The translations under genes were made by a program, and so were the position numbers. Shown here one piece after another: positions 26,831-35,064 of a stretch of DNA of 51,234 nt. The notes under the pieces were generated by a model, which made no database searches, was not told the DNA's origin, and saw only the letters and a program-made list of their open reading frames with translations. The DNA comes from an uncultured Verrucomicrobia subdivision 3 bacterium. GTDB lineage: Bacteria > Verrucomicrobiota > Verrucomicrobiae > Limisphaerales > UBA11358. The stretch covers positions 1 to 51,234 of the forward strand of contig CAIXPZ010000072.1 of assembly GCA_903921455.1 (NCBI GenBank), given 5' to 3'. How positions within the stretch are numbered: position 1 is the stretch's first letter; each line of letters opens with the position of its first letter.

Positions 26831-27502
26831 TTATTCTTCCGACTGGCCGGCTTCGACGGTGGCGTAGTGCAAACCAAGATTGTGCTGCGCGGTTTTATTT
26901 CCCTGCCGCGCGGCCTTGATGAACCACTTCACGGCTTCCTGCGTATTCTGCCGGACACCTCGACCGGTCTGGTAGCAGAGACCGAGATTGCATTGAGCAT
27001 CGGCAAGTTCCTGGTCGGCGGCGAGCAGATACCATTTCGCGGCCTCCACAAAATCCTGTTCCACCACCTGCCCCTGCTCGTAAAAAACGCCGAGATTGAA
27101 TTGCGCCGCAGGATAACCGCGTTCCGCTGATTCGCGATACCATTTCACCGCCTCGGCATAATTTTGCGGGACCCCCTGGCCGGTTTCGTAAAGCGTGCCG
27201 AGATTGAATTGCGCCGCAGGATCGCCTTGTTCGGCCGCTTCGCGGAGCCATTTCGCCGCTTCGCCAAATTCCTGCGGAACGCCCTGCCCCATCCAATAGC
27301 AGACCCCAAGATAGCATTGCGCCACGGGATCGTTCTGCTCGGCCGATTTGCGGAACCATTTTACCGCCTCGTGATTGTCCTGCTGCACGCCCTGGCCGTT
27401 CTGATAGCAAACCCCCAGGTAGCACTGCGCCTGCGCGTCACCCTCCTGCGCAGCGGCGCGCATCGCTTCAAACGTATCCCAAGATTTTCGGTTGATGGAC
27501 AT
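26831..27502 (-). CDS. Sel1-repeat (TPR-like) protein
   Basis: A 223-residue protein made almost entirely of five to six Sel1-like repeats of 36 residues, each with the pattern AQxxLGxxYxxGQGVxQ followed by A-x-KW-[YF]-x-x-[AS]-A (for example AQCYLGVCYQNGQGVQQD and AQFNLGTLYETGQGVPQN). Sel1 repeats form helical solenoids for protein contacts. There is no signal peptide, so it is probably cytoplasmic, which is less common among bacterial Sel1 proteins. The repeats are also similar at DNA level, which suggests recent internal duplication. The partner is unknown. Confidence 0.92.
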   Translation of the reverse strand: MSINRKSWDTFEAMRAAAQEGDAQAQCYLGVCYQNGQGVQQDNHEAVKWFRKSAEQNDPVAQCYLGVCYWMGQGVPQEFGEAAKWLREAAEQGDPAAQFNLGTLYETGQGVPQNYAEAVKWYRESAERGYPAAQFNLGVFYEQGQVVEQDFVEAAKWYLLAADQELADAQCNLGLCYQTGRGVRQNTQEAVKWFIKAARQGNKTAQHNLGLHYATVEAGQSEE

Positions 27503-27616
27503 TGATACCAGCCGAGGAAGAATAACTTCCGTCCCGCCGAAAACAAGCTGTGAATTCCGCAGTCATTCCAACCAATTTCACTTCCGCGCCAGCGGATTGC
27601 CTGCTACAAACTGCGC

Positions 27617-28432
27617 ATGGCAACGCAATTAAAAATCGGTTTTCTCGGCGCCGGCAAGATGGCCACCGCGCTCGCCCGCGGCTTCGTGAACGCCAAACTC
27701 GTCTCCGCCAAACAGCTGCGCGCCGCCGACCCGTTTGACGCCGCGCGCAAACATTTCAGCGCCGAGACCGGCGCGAAGACCGTCCCGGCCAACCGCGAAG
27801 TTGCTGCGGGCGCGACGGTTTTGATCCTCGCCACCAAACCCGATCAAGTCGCCACCGCGCTTGCAGAAATTTCCGGCACGTTCACCAAAAACCATCTACT
27901 GATTTCCATCGCCGCCGGCGTGACGCTGGCCAAACTCGAATCCGACTTGCCCGCCGGGGCGCGGGTCATCCGTGTGATGCCCAACACACCGGCGCTCGTC
28001 GGCGCCGGCGCGTCCGGCTTTGCGCTCGGGAAAAACGCGACCGCCGCGGACGGCGAACTGGCGAAGAAACTGCTTTCCGCCGTCGGCATCGCGATGCAGG
28101 TGAAGGAAAGCCTGCTCGATGCCGTGACCGGCTTGAGCGGCAGCGGCCCGGCGTATGTCTATCAATTCATCGAAGCCTTGAGCGACGGCGGCGTGGCGGC
28201 CGGTTTGCCGCGCGACATCGCGACGAGGCTAGCTGCGCAGACCGTGCTTGGTGGCGCAAAGATGGTATTGGAGACCGGAGTTCATCCCGGCGCGCTGAAA
28301 GATCAGGTCACCAGTCCCGGCGGCACAACGATTGAAGGTTTGCACGAATTGGAAAAAGGCAAGCTGCGCGCCACCGTGATCAGCGCCGTTCGCGCGGCCA
28401 CGGAAAAATCAAAAAGATTGGGACTGGGATGA
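27617..28432 (+). CDS. proC: Pyrroline-5-carboxylate reductase
   Basis: The enzyme performs the last step of proline synthesis, reducing 1-pyrroline-5-carboxylate with NAD(P)H. The 271-residue length is normal. The N-terminal Rossmann motif is IGFLGAGKMATALARGF. The C-terminal dimerisation domain holds the family signature: TGLSGSGPAYVYQFIEAL, AAQTVLGGAKMV and QVTSPGGTTIEGLHELE. Its stop overlaps the start of the DUF1643 gene by 4 bp (ATGA), implying translational coupling of two genes with no obvious functional connection. Confidence 0.97.
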   Translation: MATQLKIGFLGAGKMATALARGFVNAKLVSAKQLRAADPFDAARKHFSAETGAKTVPANREVAAGATVLILATKPDQVATALAEISGTFTKNHLLISIAAGVTLAKLESDLPAGARVIRVMPNTPALVGAGASGFALGKNATAADGELAKKLLSAVGIAMQVKESLLDAVTGLSGSGPAYVYQFIEALSDGGVAAGLPRDIATRLAAQTVLGGAKMVLETGVHPGALKDQVTSPGGTTIEGLHELEKGKLRATVISAVRAATEKSKRLGLG

Positions 28433-28998
28433 TTCTTCCCAAGCGGGCCATGCGCTACAACCATATCGACGGGGTCAGGGTCAGGGCGACGTTTTCCAGG
28501 GACCGGCGCTACCGCTACCGGCTGGAAATCACGCTCAAGAAGGCTTTGCGCGAGGGCAAAACCGCCTGTGTGGTGATGATGAACCCCAGCTACGCGGGCG
28601 AGGATGTGGCTGACAAGTCGGTGCAGTTCATGGAAAAAGTGGTCTTCCAAAAGCAAGTTCCGGAATTTGCCGGAGTGACCAGACTGATTGTGGTTAATCA
28701 ATTCGCGTTCATTCAAACCCGTGCTTTTGAAGGGCGGGAACATGAGATTGGTCCGGGAAATAACGCGGCGATCCAGTCGGCCTTGGCTGAAGCCGAAATC
28801 ATCATCCTGGGCTGGGGATCGGGAAATCCGTTCACGGAGCGGAAGGAGTTTGTGCTGGGCCGGCTTCGTCAACTGAAGGGAAAACAACTATTCAAGACCA
28901 AGATGCACCCGTCGCGCGGCCGTTATGATGGGTTCATCCAGCCATTTGTTTTTGACGAAGCCGACCAAAAGCTGAGTCCCGGCCCGTCGGCGAGTTGA
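28429..28998 (+). CDS. DUF1643 family protein
   Basis: A 189-residue protein matching the DUF1643 pattern: an opening RVRATFSRDRRYRYRLEITL, then CVVMMNPSYAGEDVADKSV, RLIVVNQFAFIQTRA, IIILGWGSGNPF and the C-terminal KMHPSRGRYDG block. DUF1643 proteins are widespread, often near mobile or defence genes, and have no proven activity; some resemble nucleotide-handling folds. Here it is translationally coupled to proC. No signal peptide or membrane segment is present. Function is unassigned. Confidence 0.87.
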   Translation: MILPKRAMRYNHIDGVRVRATFSRDRRYRYRLEITLKKALREGKTACVVMMNPSYAGEDVADKSVQFMEKVVFQKQVPEFAGVTRLIVVNQFAFIQTRAFEGREHEIGPGNNAAIQSALAEAEIIILGWGSGNPFTERKEFVLGRLRQLKGKQLFKTKMHPSRGRYDGFIQPFVFDEADQKLSPGPSAS

Positions 28999-29045
28999 AA
29001 TTTCTTCGTGTTCATCCGCCCCGTTCTTGTTAAATTCCTGCGCCC

Positions 29046-29663
29046 ATGAACGAGTGGAACATCCAGTCCCGCGCGCACGCCTGCGAAGCATGCATCCAGC
29101 CGTTTGCCGATAAGCAGCCGTATCACACCCTGCTGCTGGAAATCGCGCCGGAGCTGCGCCGGTCGGATATCTGCGATCCCTGCTGGCAAAAGCAGTTTGC
29201 CGGCGACGCCCGCAGCCGCGCCGGTTTCATCTCACACTGGCAGGGGATATATGAAGCGCCGCCCGCTCAGCCAGTGGATGCCATCCAGAAGGAAACCGCC
29301 GAGACCGTCCTCCGCAAACTCGTCGAGCAAAACGATCCGCGTTACGCGCCCGCCGCCTATATTCTCGCCGTGATGCTCGAGCGCAAGCGCCTGCTCAAGG
29401 TGAAGGAGCAAATCACCCGCGAGGGCAGGCGCGTGTTCATCTACGAGCAGCCCAAGACGGGAGATATCTTTGCGATCACCGATCCGGACCTGCACCTGGA
29501 CCAGCTGGAGGCTGTGCAGCGCGATGTGGCGCATTTGTTGGAACACGGCTTGAATCCACCGGTCCCGGCGGCAGAGACCGCGGCTCCGGCGGCTGACCCG
29601 GCTCCCGTTGCCGAAAATGAAACTGCGCCGCCGCCCGCCGGGGAAACGGCCCCGGCCAACTGA
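29046..29663 (+). CDS. Zinc-knuckle protein of unknown function, upstream of rnc
   Basis: The 205-residue protein has two CxxC pairs near the N-terminus (CEACIQPF around residue 13 and CDPCWQKQF around residue 43), suggesting a single zinc site. A helical middle follows (AETVLRKLVEQNDPRYAPAA, LAVMLERKRLLKVKEQITRE), then a short strand-rich element (RRVFIYEQPKTGDIFAITDP) and a low-complexity Ala/Pro tail of about 40 residues. I recognise the type as a conserved unnamed PVC protein but cannot assign a function. It ends 6 bp before rnc, so a link to RNA metabolism is possible by position only. Confidence 0.82.
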   Translation: MNEWNIQSRAHACEACIQPFADKQPYHTLLLEIAPELRRSDICDPCWQKQFAGDARSRAGFISHWQGIYEAPPAQPVDAIQKETAETVLRKLVEQNDPRYAPAAYILAVMLERKRLLKVKEQITREGRRVFIYEQPKTGDIFAITDPDLHLDQLEAVQRDVAHLLEHGLNPPVPAAETAAPAADPAPVAENETAPPPAGETAPAN

Positions 29664-29669
29664 TTCCCC

Positions 29670-30371
29670 GTGTCCGACTTCGCCGAACTTCAGCAACGCC
29701 TCGGCCATCCTTTCCGCGACGAAAGCCGCTTGCGCCTCGCGCTCACGCATCCCTCCGTCGCGCACGAGGCCAACACCGCGCTGACGCACAACCAGCGGCT
29801 GGAATTTCTCGGCGACTCCGTGCTGGGCCTGATCCTGTCGCGGGCGCTTTACGAAAAGTTTTCCGACGCCGACGAGGGCGCGCTCACCAAGTCGCGCGCC
29901 AAGCTGGTGAATGCCGGCTCGCTCGCGGCCCATGCCCGCGAACTCGGCCTGGGCGCGCATCTGATCCTGAGCCGCGGCGAGGAGAACACCGGCGGCCGCG
30001 ATCGCGCGTCGGCGCTGGCGGATGCGTTTGAAGCGGTGCTCGGCGCAGTCTTTCTCGATGGCGGTTTTGACGCGGCGCGGGAATTTGTTTTGCGCGAGTT
30101 TGCCGCGGACATCGGCGCGCTGGTGGCGGGAACCGACTTTCAGAATCCCAAGGGCGAGCTGCAGGAGCTGATGCAAGCGCGTTCGCCACAGGCGCCGGAA
30201 TATGAATTCATCGCCGCCACCGGACCGGACCACGACCGCGTGTTTGAATGCGCCGTGCGTCACGCCGGGGCGGAACTGGCGCGCGGCACCGGCAAAAGCA
30301 AAAAAAACGCCGAAAGCGCAGCGGCGCTGGCGGCGCTGGAAAAATTGCGGGCGGAAAAACCGTCAACTTAA
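29670..30371 (+). CDS. rnc: Ribonuclease III
   Basis: This enzyme cleaves double-stranded RNA in rRNA maturation and antisense regulation. It has 233 residues. The RNase III signature NQRLEFLGDSVLG contains Glu45 and Asp49, and the second metal-binding pair Asp118 and Glu121 lies in SALADAFEAVLGAVFLDGG. The C-terminal double-stranded RNA-binding domain runs from about residue 155 (NPKGELQELMQARS ... GKSKKNAESAAALAALEKL). The start is GTG at 29670, 6 bp after the previous gene. The stop overlaps the convergent CDGSH gene by 4 bp, sharing the palindrome TTAA. Confidence 0.97.
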   Translation: MSDFAELQQRLGHPFRDESRLRLALTHPSVAHEANTALTHNQRLEFLGDSVLGLILSRALYEKFSDADEGALTKSRAKLVNAGSLAAHARELGLGAHLILSRGEENTGGRDRASALADAFEAVLGAVFLDGGFDAAREFVLREFAADIGALVAGTDFQNPKGELQELMQARSPQAPEYEFIAATGPDHDRVFECAVRHAGAELARGTGKSKKNAESAAALAALEKLRAEKPST

Positions 30372-30607
30372 GCCAGCCGGCTGTGGCTGCCATCGCAGAA
30401 CGCGCCATTCTTGGAATGCTTGCAGCCGCACCACGCGACCTTCTTCGCCTCGACCAGATCCACCTTCAGCGGCGCGAAGCCGGAGCCTTTGTGCGAGCCG
30501 TCGCAAAACGGCTGGCCTTTGGACTTGCCGCAGGTGCACCAGTAGAAGCTGCCGGGCTTCATGTCGAGGACGTAGGGGGATTTTTGGGCAATGGTAGGTT
30601 CGCTCAT
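30368..30607 (-). CDS. Double-CDGSH iron-sulfur protein
   Basis: A small 79-residue protein with two CDGSH-type 2Fe-2S motifs in tandem. The first uses Cys24, Cys26, Cys35 and His39 (CTCGKSKGQPFCDGSH) and the second Cys60, Cys62, Cys71 and His75 (CGCKHSKNGAFCDGSH). Tandem CDGSH proteins in bacteria are soluble redox or cluster-transfer proteins with no fixed pathway. The start at 30607 (MSEPTIAQKSPYV) is chosen over one 13 codons upstream because conservation begins there. Confidence 0.92.
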   Translation of the reverse strand: MSEPTIAQKSPYVLDMKPGSFYWCTCGKSKGQPFCDGSHKGSGFAPLKVDLVEAKKVAWCGCKHSKNGAFCDGSHSRLA

Positions 30608-30694
30608 CCTTCCGTTGTAACCGCCGGCCGGATTTAAGCAAATCAAATCACGTGTCGCCGGCCGGCCACCGCGCGGGCGAAATCTTCGCGGAGT

Positions 30695-31540
30695 TTAAAC
30701 CACCTTGAAATCGATTCGCGCGTCTTCGCCCTTGGGCAGCTTCGCCCGGAGGTCAGATTCCAACTGTTTCAGGTTGAGATCCGCCGGGATGTGCAGCAGG
30801 AAAACCATCTGGCGTTTGCCCTTGTAGAGCGCGGAACTTTGCAGCCGGCAATGGCGCGCGACGAGCAGCGCCTGCACCACGCCAAACGCCGGTTTCGGAT
30901 CCACATCCTCATCGAGGCGCACGCGCAGGCGGCAGGTGATGTGCGAATCCAGCCAGAAGATCAGCACCCAGCTGAAGATGGTGACGAACACCGCCATCGC
31001 CCAGGAGCCCATGCCGCACGCGAGGCCGATGACCACGACGGTGATGGCCTTGCCGGTGAGCTTCGGATTGTCGAGCACCGTGCGGAAACGCAATAGCGCG
31101 CCGATGCCGAAGATGACGAACGCCAGCGTCTGGTTGCTCCCGCTCAATTCGGCGACGATCGCGCCGACCAGGCCGAGCAGGACGAGCGCCTTCCGCTCCT
31201 CCAGGTCCGTCAGCGCATCGATGCGCGTCGAGCGGCGCGGATGCCAGGCCACCAGCCAGGCGCAAGCCACCGCGAGCGTGAAGCTCAGCAGCAGGCGCAG
31301 GATGAATTCCGGATGCGAAAACTGTTCGACGCTGTGCTGGATGGACAACAGCGAATCGCCGTGCGGATCCACACCGCCGGTAATCGAGGTCGGGTTGGTT
31401 TTGAACATCTCGTTGGCGGCGTTGCCGAAGGCGGCCGCCGGCCACAAAAAAATTGCGAGCGCCAGGAGAACGGGGGTGATGACGGGGAGCAATGCGGGTG
31501 CTTTCGGGCGTCCAGAGGGGTTAGCCAATGCCGTATTCAT
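30695..31540 (-). CDS. DUF4956-like integral membrane protein
   Basis: The 281-residue protein has an N-terminal signal-like segment (LLPVITPVLLALAIFLWPAA), a short periplasmic part and then four to five helices. The segment ALVLLGLVGAIVAELSGSNQ and the GIGALLRFRTVLDNP stretch match DUF4956/MgtC-like membrane proteins. A soluble C-terminal domain of about 80 residues follows (LVARHCRLQSSALYKGKRQM, RAKLPKGEDARIDFKVV). Some DUF4956 proteins occur with polyphosphate or VTC-type proteins, but no such gene is present here. Function is unknown. Confidence 0.8.
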   Translation of the reverse strand: MNTALANPSGRPKAPALLPVITPVLLALAIFLWPAAAFGNAANEMFKTNPTSITGGVDPHGDSLLSIQHSVEQFSHPEFILRLLLSFTLAVACAWLVAWHPRRSTRIDALTDLEERKALVLLGLVGAIVAELSGSNQTLAFVIFGIGALLRFRTVLDNPKLTGKAITVVVIGLACGMGSWAMAVFVTIFSWVLIFWLDSHITCRLRVRLDEDVDPKPAFGVVQALLVARHCRLQSSALYKGKRQMVFLLHIPADLNLKQLESDLRAKLPKGEDARIDFKVV

Positions 31541-31614
31541 GGATCCAGTTTATGCCGCCGGCGACGGACGACAAGTCTTTATCTGCTTTTTGCGGGTTAG
31601 TTTCGCGGCGCGGG

Positions 31615-32640
31615 CTAATGAGTCCACTCCGGGCGATTGATCAACATCCCGTCGTGGTGATGGCCGGAGAAATCTTTGGCCGTGCCGCCCTGCCCTTCAT
31701 CAAAATGGTAGCCGGCAATCAATCCGCCGCCCGCCACCGCACCGACCAGACCCTGACCGTTGTTCCACTCCTCCGCCACTTCGTCGCGCGTCAAGGTGCG
31801 CCGGTAAATGTGCACCTCGGAGAGTTCACCATCGAAGTGCCAGCTGTTGTTGTCCGCATCCATGCCGATGCGGAGGGGATGATTGTCGAAGTGATTGCAC
31901 TGCGTCCCGCCGCTGCCAACGTCTTTGCCGTCCAAATAAAACTGAATCAGACTGCCGGCACGGGCGATAATCATTTGATGCCACTGACCATCGCGGATGC
32001 TGACGGGCTGCGATTTGGGACTGGCACACCCCGCGCAGTAGAAGAGCAATTGTCCATTTTCCTGATTCACCACCCAGCCATCGCCATAGGCATTCTCCCG
32101 CTTGGCGATAAAGTTCAGAGAGGACAGGTCGGAATCGGTCTTGAACCAGAATGAAATCGTAAACGGCCCGTCGCCGAATTGCAGCTCCGGATCATTGGGA
32201 ATCTCCACCCGGTTGCTCCGATTGAACTTCAAGGCCGGCCGGCCGGCGCCCGCCGCCGCCACGCGGATGGCGCGGATCAAGTCCGGCGCTATGCTCACCT
32301 GGCCGAAGGACGTCTTCAGTTCGATCTGCGCCAGTTCCACGGTGGCCTTGAGCCGGTCGCCGTTGCGGAAATTGACCGTCCAGCCGTTTGTCTTCGCCGC
32401 TTCGAGGGAGGCGATCTGGGTCAGCTCCAGCTTGAGCGAGCCGACCAACTCCGAGTGCAACGGCCATTTTAAATTCACCGGCCGGCCTTCCACACGACTG
32501 CCGTCCTTCAAATCCAACGTCAGCCGCACGACCGGGTTGGTTCCGGCCGCCGGCGTATTTTCCTCCGAGAACAAACCCGCAAAGACGGTAAGCGAACAGC
32601 AGAACCACGCGGTGCAGGTGAAGGCTTGAATTTTGGTCAT
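31615..32640 (-). CDS. Secreted LamG/concanavalin-like domain protein
   Basis: The 341-residue protein has a signal peptide (MTKIQAFTCTAWFCCSLTVFA-G). An N-terminal beta region with repeated 'strand, Leu-rich, Asp-Gly' patterns (LTLDLKDGSRVEGRPVNLKW, TVNFRNGDRLKATVELAQIE) spans about 40-130. A LamG-like jelly roll occupies about 150-335 (FTISFWFKTDSDLSSLNF, GQWHQMIIARAGSLIQFYLD, LSEVHIYRRTLTRDEVAEEW). LamG domains bind glycans or proteins outside the cell. Many proteins of this kind occur in planctomycetes and verrucomicrobia. No catalytic motif is visible. Confidence 0.88.
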   Translation of the reverse strand: MTKIQAFTCTAWFCCSLTVFAGLFSEENTPAAGTNPVVRLTLDLKDGSRVEGRPVNLKWPLHSELVGSLKLELTQIASLEAAKTNGWTVNFRNGDRLKATVELAQIELKTSFGQVSIAPDLIRAIRVAAAGAGRPALKFNRSNRVEIPNDPELQFGDGPFTISFWFKTDSDLSSLNFIAKRENAYGDGWVVNQENGQLLFYCAGCASPKSQPVSIRDGQWHQMIIARAGSLIQFYLDGKDVGSGGTQCNHFDNHPLRIGMDADNNSWHFDGELSEVHIYRRTLTRDEVAEEWNNGQGLVGAVAGGGLIAGYHFDEGQGGTAKDFSGHHHDGMLINRPEWTH

Positions 32641-33157
32641 GAAAGCATTCTTGATAAACTAATCCATTTGTCCACCTTCAATTTGATTTACGAATCCGGC
32701 CGGACAACTCTCCTTCGCCGCCATCACTACTCTCTTGGAAGCCTGCCGCATTACTGACGGTCGTTGCCAATACAATGGCTATCGGGGGGACGGTTCAATG
32801 GTCAGCGTTTCCTTTTCACTCAAGAAGGTTTCCGGTTTAAGCGAAATCATTGCTGGTGTATCGACCGTCGTTCCTGATCCAGCGGACCTGACATATGATG
32901 TAAAGGACATCGTTCTTGATGCAGCTGAAGTCGTTTCTCATGGAACTGTTTTTGAAATAGCTCCACAAACTCGCATTTACTTTGATTCGGAAATGATTTC
33001 CCCACATCGGGAAACGACTTTGCGATTAATTAAAGTGAGTTTGCGACATTGGGAAATGCTTTCCCGACATTGTCCAACAATAACGGTCCTCTTCATTAGA
33101 GGGAGAAACACGCGCCGCGTCTTAGAAATGTCCTGTGACGGAATTGGCCGGATATAC
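32641..33157. other. Gene-free 517-bp spacer with TTTCCC/GGGAAA repeats
   Basis: This stretch between the LamG gene and ispA (both leftward) is visibly richer in A and T than its neighbours. One rightward frame stays open from 32687 through it and on, antisense, into ispA. Its translation is unlike any family I know and I do not call it a gene. The right half contains the repeated, partly palindromic words listed separately (32997-33065). No terminator or promoter with convincing boxes was seen. It could be a regulatory region or the debris of a lost gene. Confidence 0.5.
32997..33073. repeat. Cluster of partly palindromic TTTCCC-n6-GGGAAA repeats
   Basis: Three related words lie within about 75 bp: TTTCCCCACATCGGGAAA (32997-33014), TTTGCGACATTGGGAAA (33040-33056) and TTTCCCGACATTG (33060-33072). 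The first is an inverted repeat with 6-bp arms, and GGGAAATGCTTTCCC (33051-33065) is another around a TGC centre. They may be operator-like sites or chance. Confidence 0.45.
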
Positions 33158-34060
33158 TTACTTATCCCGCTTCAACAAAAACTCCGCCAGCGCTTCGAGG
33201 GCGACAGCGCGGCCTTTGAAGATTTTCAGGGCGGCAAACGCCTTGTTCGTCAGTTGCGTCGCAATCTTCCGGGATGGCTCCAGACCCACAATGGCGGGAT
33301 AGGTTGCCTTCTGCACGGCCACGTCCTTGCCCGCCGTCTTGCCGAGTTGCTCGCTGGTCTGCGTCACGTCCAGGATGTCGTCAATCACCTGAAACGCGAG
33401 GCCCACATTGTAACCAAAGTCAGTCAATGCCTGCAGTTGCGCGGGTGTGCAATTCGCGCTCATGCCGCCGAGCCGCACGGAGCAGCACAGCAGCGCGGAG
33501 GTCTTGCGCTCATGGATGAATTTCAATTCGGCGATGGACAGCTTCTGGTTCTCGCCTTCCAAGTCCGCCACCTGCCCACCGACGAGTTGCAAGGAGCCGG
33601 ACGCCTTCGCAATTTCCAGAATCAAATCCTTGTGCGCGTAGCGCGGCCAGCCTTTCGCCTGCGCGGCGATCTCGAAGGCTTGCGTCAACAGCGCGTCGCC
33701 CGCCAGCACGGCGATGCCTTCGCCGAAGACTTTGTGGTTGGTCGGCTTGCCCCGGCGGAAATCGTCATTGTCCATCGCGGGCAGATCGTCGTGGATGAGC
33801 GAATAGGTATGGATGCACTCGACCGCGCAGGCGAGGGGCAGCGCGTCGGCTTCCTTGCCGCCGCACGCCGCCGCCGCCGCCAGCAACACGGCGGGGCGCA
33901 TCCGTTTGCCGCCGGCAAACAGGGAGTAACGCATCGCCTTGTGGATGGTGGCGGGCTTGGTTTTCTCGGAGGGGAGGAAGTGGTCGAGCGCCGCGTTGAC
34001 GGTTTCCGTGCGTGTGACGAGAAACTGGTTCAGGTCAAAGGAGGATTGTTTGGCAGCCAT
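33158..34060 (-). CDS. ispA: Polyprenyl (farnesyl/geranylgeranyl) diphosphate synthase
   Basis: This prenyltransferase condenses isopentenyl diphosphate with an allylic substrate to give C15-C20 prenyl diphosphates for quinones and undecaprenyl synthesis. The 300-residue length is that of IspA. The first aspartate-rich motif is DDLPAMDND (91-99) with the two-residue Pro-Ala insert of bacterial FPP/GGPP synthases. GGKRMRP (50-56) precedes it and the second motif DDILD is at 227-231. The chain-length residues upstream of the first motif (IHTYSLIH) suggest a short product, but exact length is uncertain. It is transcribed leftward, divergent from rpoZ. Confidence 0.95.
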   Translation of the reverse strand: MAAKQSSFDLNQFLVTRTETVNAALDHFLPSEKTKPATIHKAMRYSLFAGGKRMRPAVLLAAAAACGGKEADALPLACAVECIHTYSLIHDDLPAMDNDDFRRGKPTNHKVFGEGIAVLAGDALLTQAFEIAAQAKGWPRYAHKDLILEIAKASGSLQLVGGQVADLEGENQKLSIAELKFIHERKTSALLCCSVRLGGMSANCTPAQLQALTDFGYNVGLAFQVIDDILDVTQTSEQLGKTAGKDVAVQKATYPAIVGLEPSRKIATQLTNKAFAALKIFKGRAVALEALAEFLLKRDK

Positions 34061-34240
34061 AAATTATCGGGAGAAAATGCCGGAAAGACCGGCAAGTTTG
34101 AAGGTTTTATTTGCAGCTGCGGTGGGTGACCGCCCTTTGCGGCCGCGCACCGCGCTCAAGAAGCCGGTTGGCCGGGAATTTTTAAGATTGCTTTGAAGGC
34201 GATGGCTGGTATTCTGACCCGCTCGTTTTCTGAAACTATA

Positions 34241-34495
34241 ATGAACGCTGAACTTTGCAAAAAGGCCCTGGAAAAAGTTGGTAACCCCAACGTGCTGGTG
34301 AACATCGTGTCGCGCCGCGTGCGCCAATTGAACGCCGGCGGCGGCGGCTTGGGCCGCCCGCTCGTGGATGTGCCGGCCAGCATGGGCCTCGCTGACATCG
34401 CGCTGACGGAAATCATCGAGGAGAAGATGGGCTGGGAACTGCCCGAGGAAAAAGCGGCCGTCCGCCCGATCGCCAAGAAGCGCAAGAAGCATTAA
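34241..34495 (+). CDS. rpoZ: RNA polymerase omega subunit
   Basis: The 84-residue protein matches the omega subunit, which helps fold and stabilise beta-prime in RNA polymerase. The segment NVLVNIVSRRVRQLNAG corresponds to the conserved first helices and the segment VDVPASMGLADIALTEIIEEKMGW to the following region; a basic tail (RPIAKKRKKH) ends it. The G-rich insert (GGGGLGRP) is a PVC-style variation. The start at 34241 is preferred; the frame opens 16 codons earlier with no family match. It is followed by a terminator and then smpB. Confidence 0.9.
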   Translation: MNAELCKKALEKVGNPNVLVNIVSRRVRQLNAGGGGLGRPLVDVPASMGLADIALTEIIEEKMGWELPEEKAAVRPIAKKRKKH

Positions 34496-34518
34496 GCGCG
34501 TTGCCGAACAATTTACGA

Positions 34519-34548
34519 AGCCGGAGGAATATTTCTTCCGGCTTTTTT
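34519..34548 (+). terminator. Rho-independent terminator of rpoZ
   Basis: The stem AGCCGGA/TCCGGCT, extended by imperfect pairing around the loop, is followed by TTTTTTATTT. It lies 23 bp past the rpoZ stop. Confidence 0.85.
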
Positions 34549-34588
34549 ATTTCTCAAAATCCGGGTAAGCTGCGCGGAAGATTTTTTC

Positions 34589-35044
34589 ATGGCCGACATC
34601 GTCACCAACCACAAAGCCCGGCGCGACTACTTCGTCCTCGAGACCTTCGAGGCGGGCATCGTGCTGCATGGCACGGAGGTCAAGTCGCTGCGCGCCGGCA
34701 AGGGGCAGATCGCCGATGCCTTTGCGCGCGTCGAAAAGGAGGAGGCCTGGCTCTACAACGCGCACATTGACGAGTATTCGCACGGCAACGTCCACAATCA
34801 CGCGCTCAAAGCCCCGCGCAAGCTGCTGCTGCACAAATCCGAGATCCGCAAACTCCAGGAGCTGTCGGCGGTGAAGGGCAATGCGCTGTTCCCGCTGGCG
34901 TTTTATTGGAAAAACGGCAAAGTGAAAGTCTCCATCGGCGTGGGCAAGGGCAAGCAATCCTTCGACAAACGCGACGATCTCAAGAAGCGCGATGATGACC
35001 GCGAGATGAAACGCGCGACGATGAAGTGGACGAAAGGAAAATAG
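34589..35044 (+). CDS. smpB: SsrA-binding protein SmpB
   Basis: SmpB delivers tmRNA to stalled ribosomes for trans-translation. The 151-residue protein is of standard length, with the signature N-terminal part (TNHKARRDYFVLETFEAGIV), the LHGTEVKSLRAGKGQIADAF stretch, AHIDEYSHGNVHNH and the conserved basic tail (KRDDLKKRDDDREMKRA). The tmRNA gene itself is not in this window. The gene follows rpoZ after a terminator, so it probably has its own promoter in the roughly 40 bp before the start. Confidence 0.97.
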   Translation: MADIVTNHKARRDYFVLETFEAGIVLHGTEVKSLRAGKGQIADAFARVEKEEAWLYNAHIDEYSHGNVHNHALKAPRKLLLHKSEIRKLQELSAVKGNALFPLAFYWKNGKVKVSIGVGKGKQSFDKRDDLKKRDDDREMKRATMKWTKGK

Positions 35045-35064
35045 CCAGGAGCCGGGAAATCGCC

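Noticed and set aside
29232..30263. A 343-codon leftward frame over the zinc-knuckle gene and rnc
   Set aside because: Antisense to rnc, which has all catalytic residues and a dsRNA-binding domain; no independent support.
32735..34129. A 464-codon rightward frame across the spacer and ispA
   Set aside because: Most of it is antisense to ispA, a clear prenyl synthase with both aspartate motifs. Its first 130 codons resemble no family and the frame opens with a TTG.
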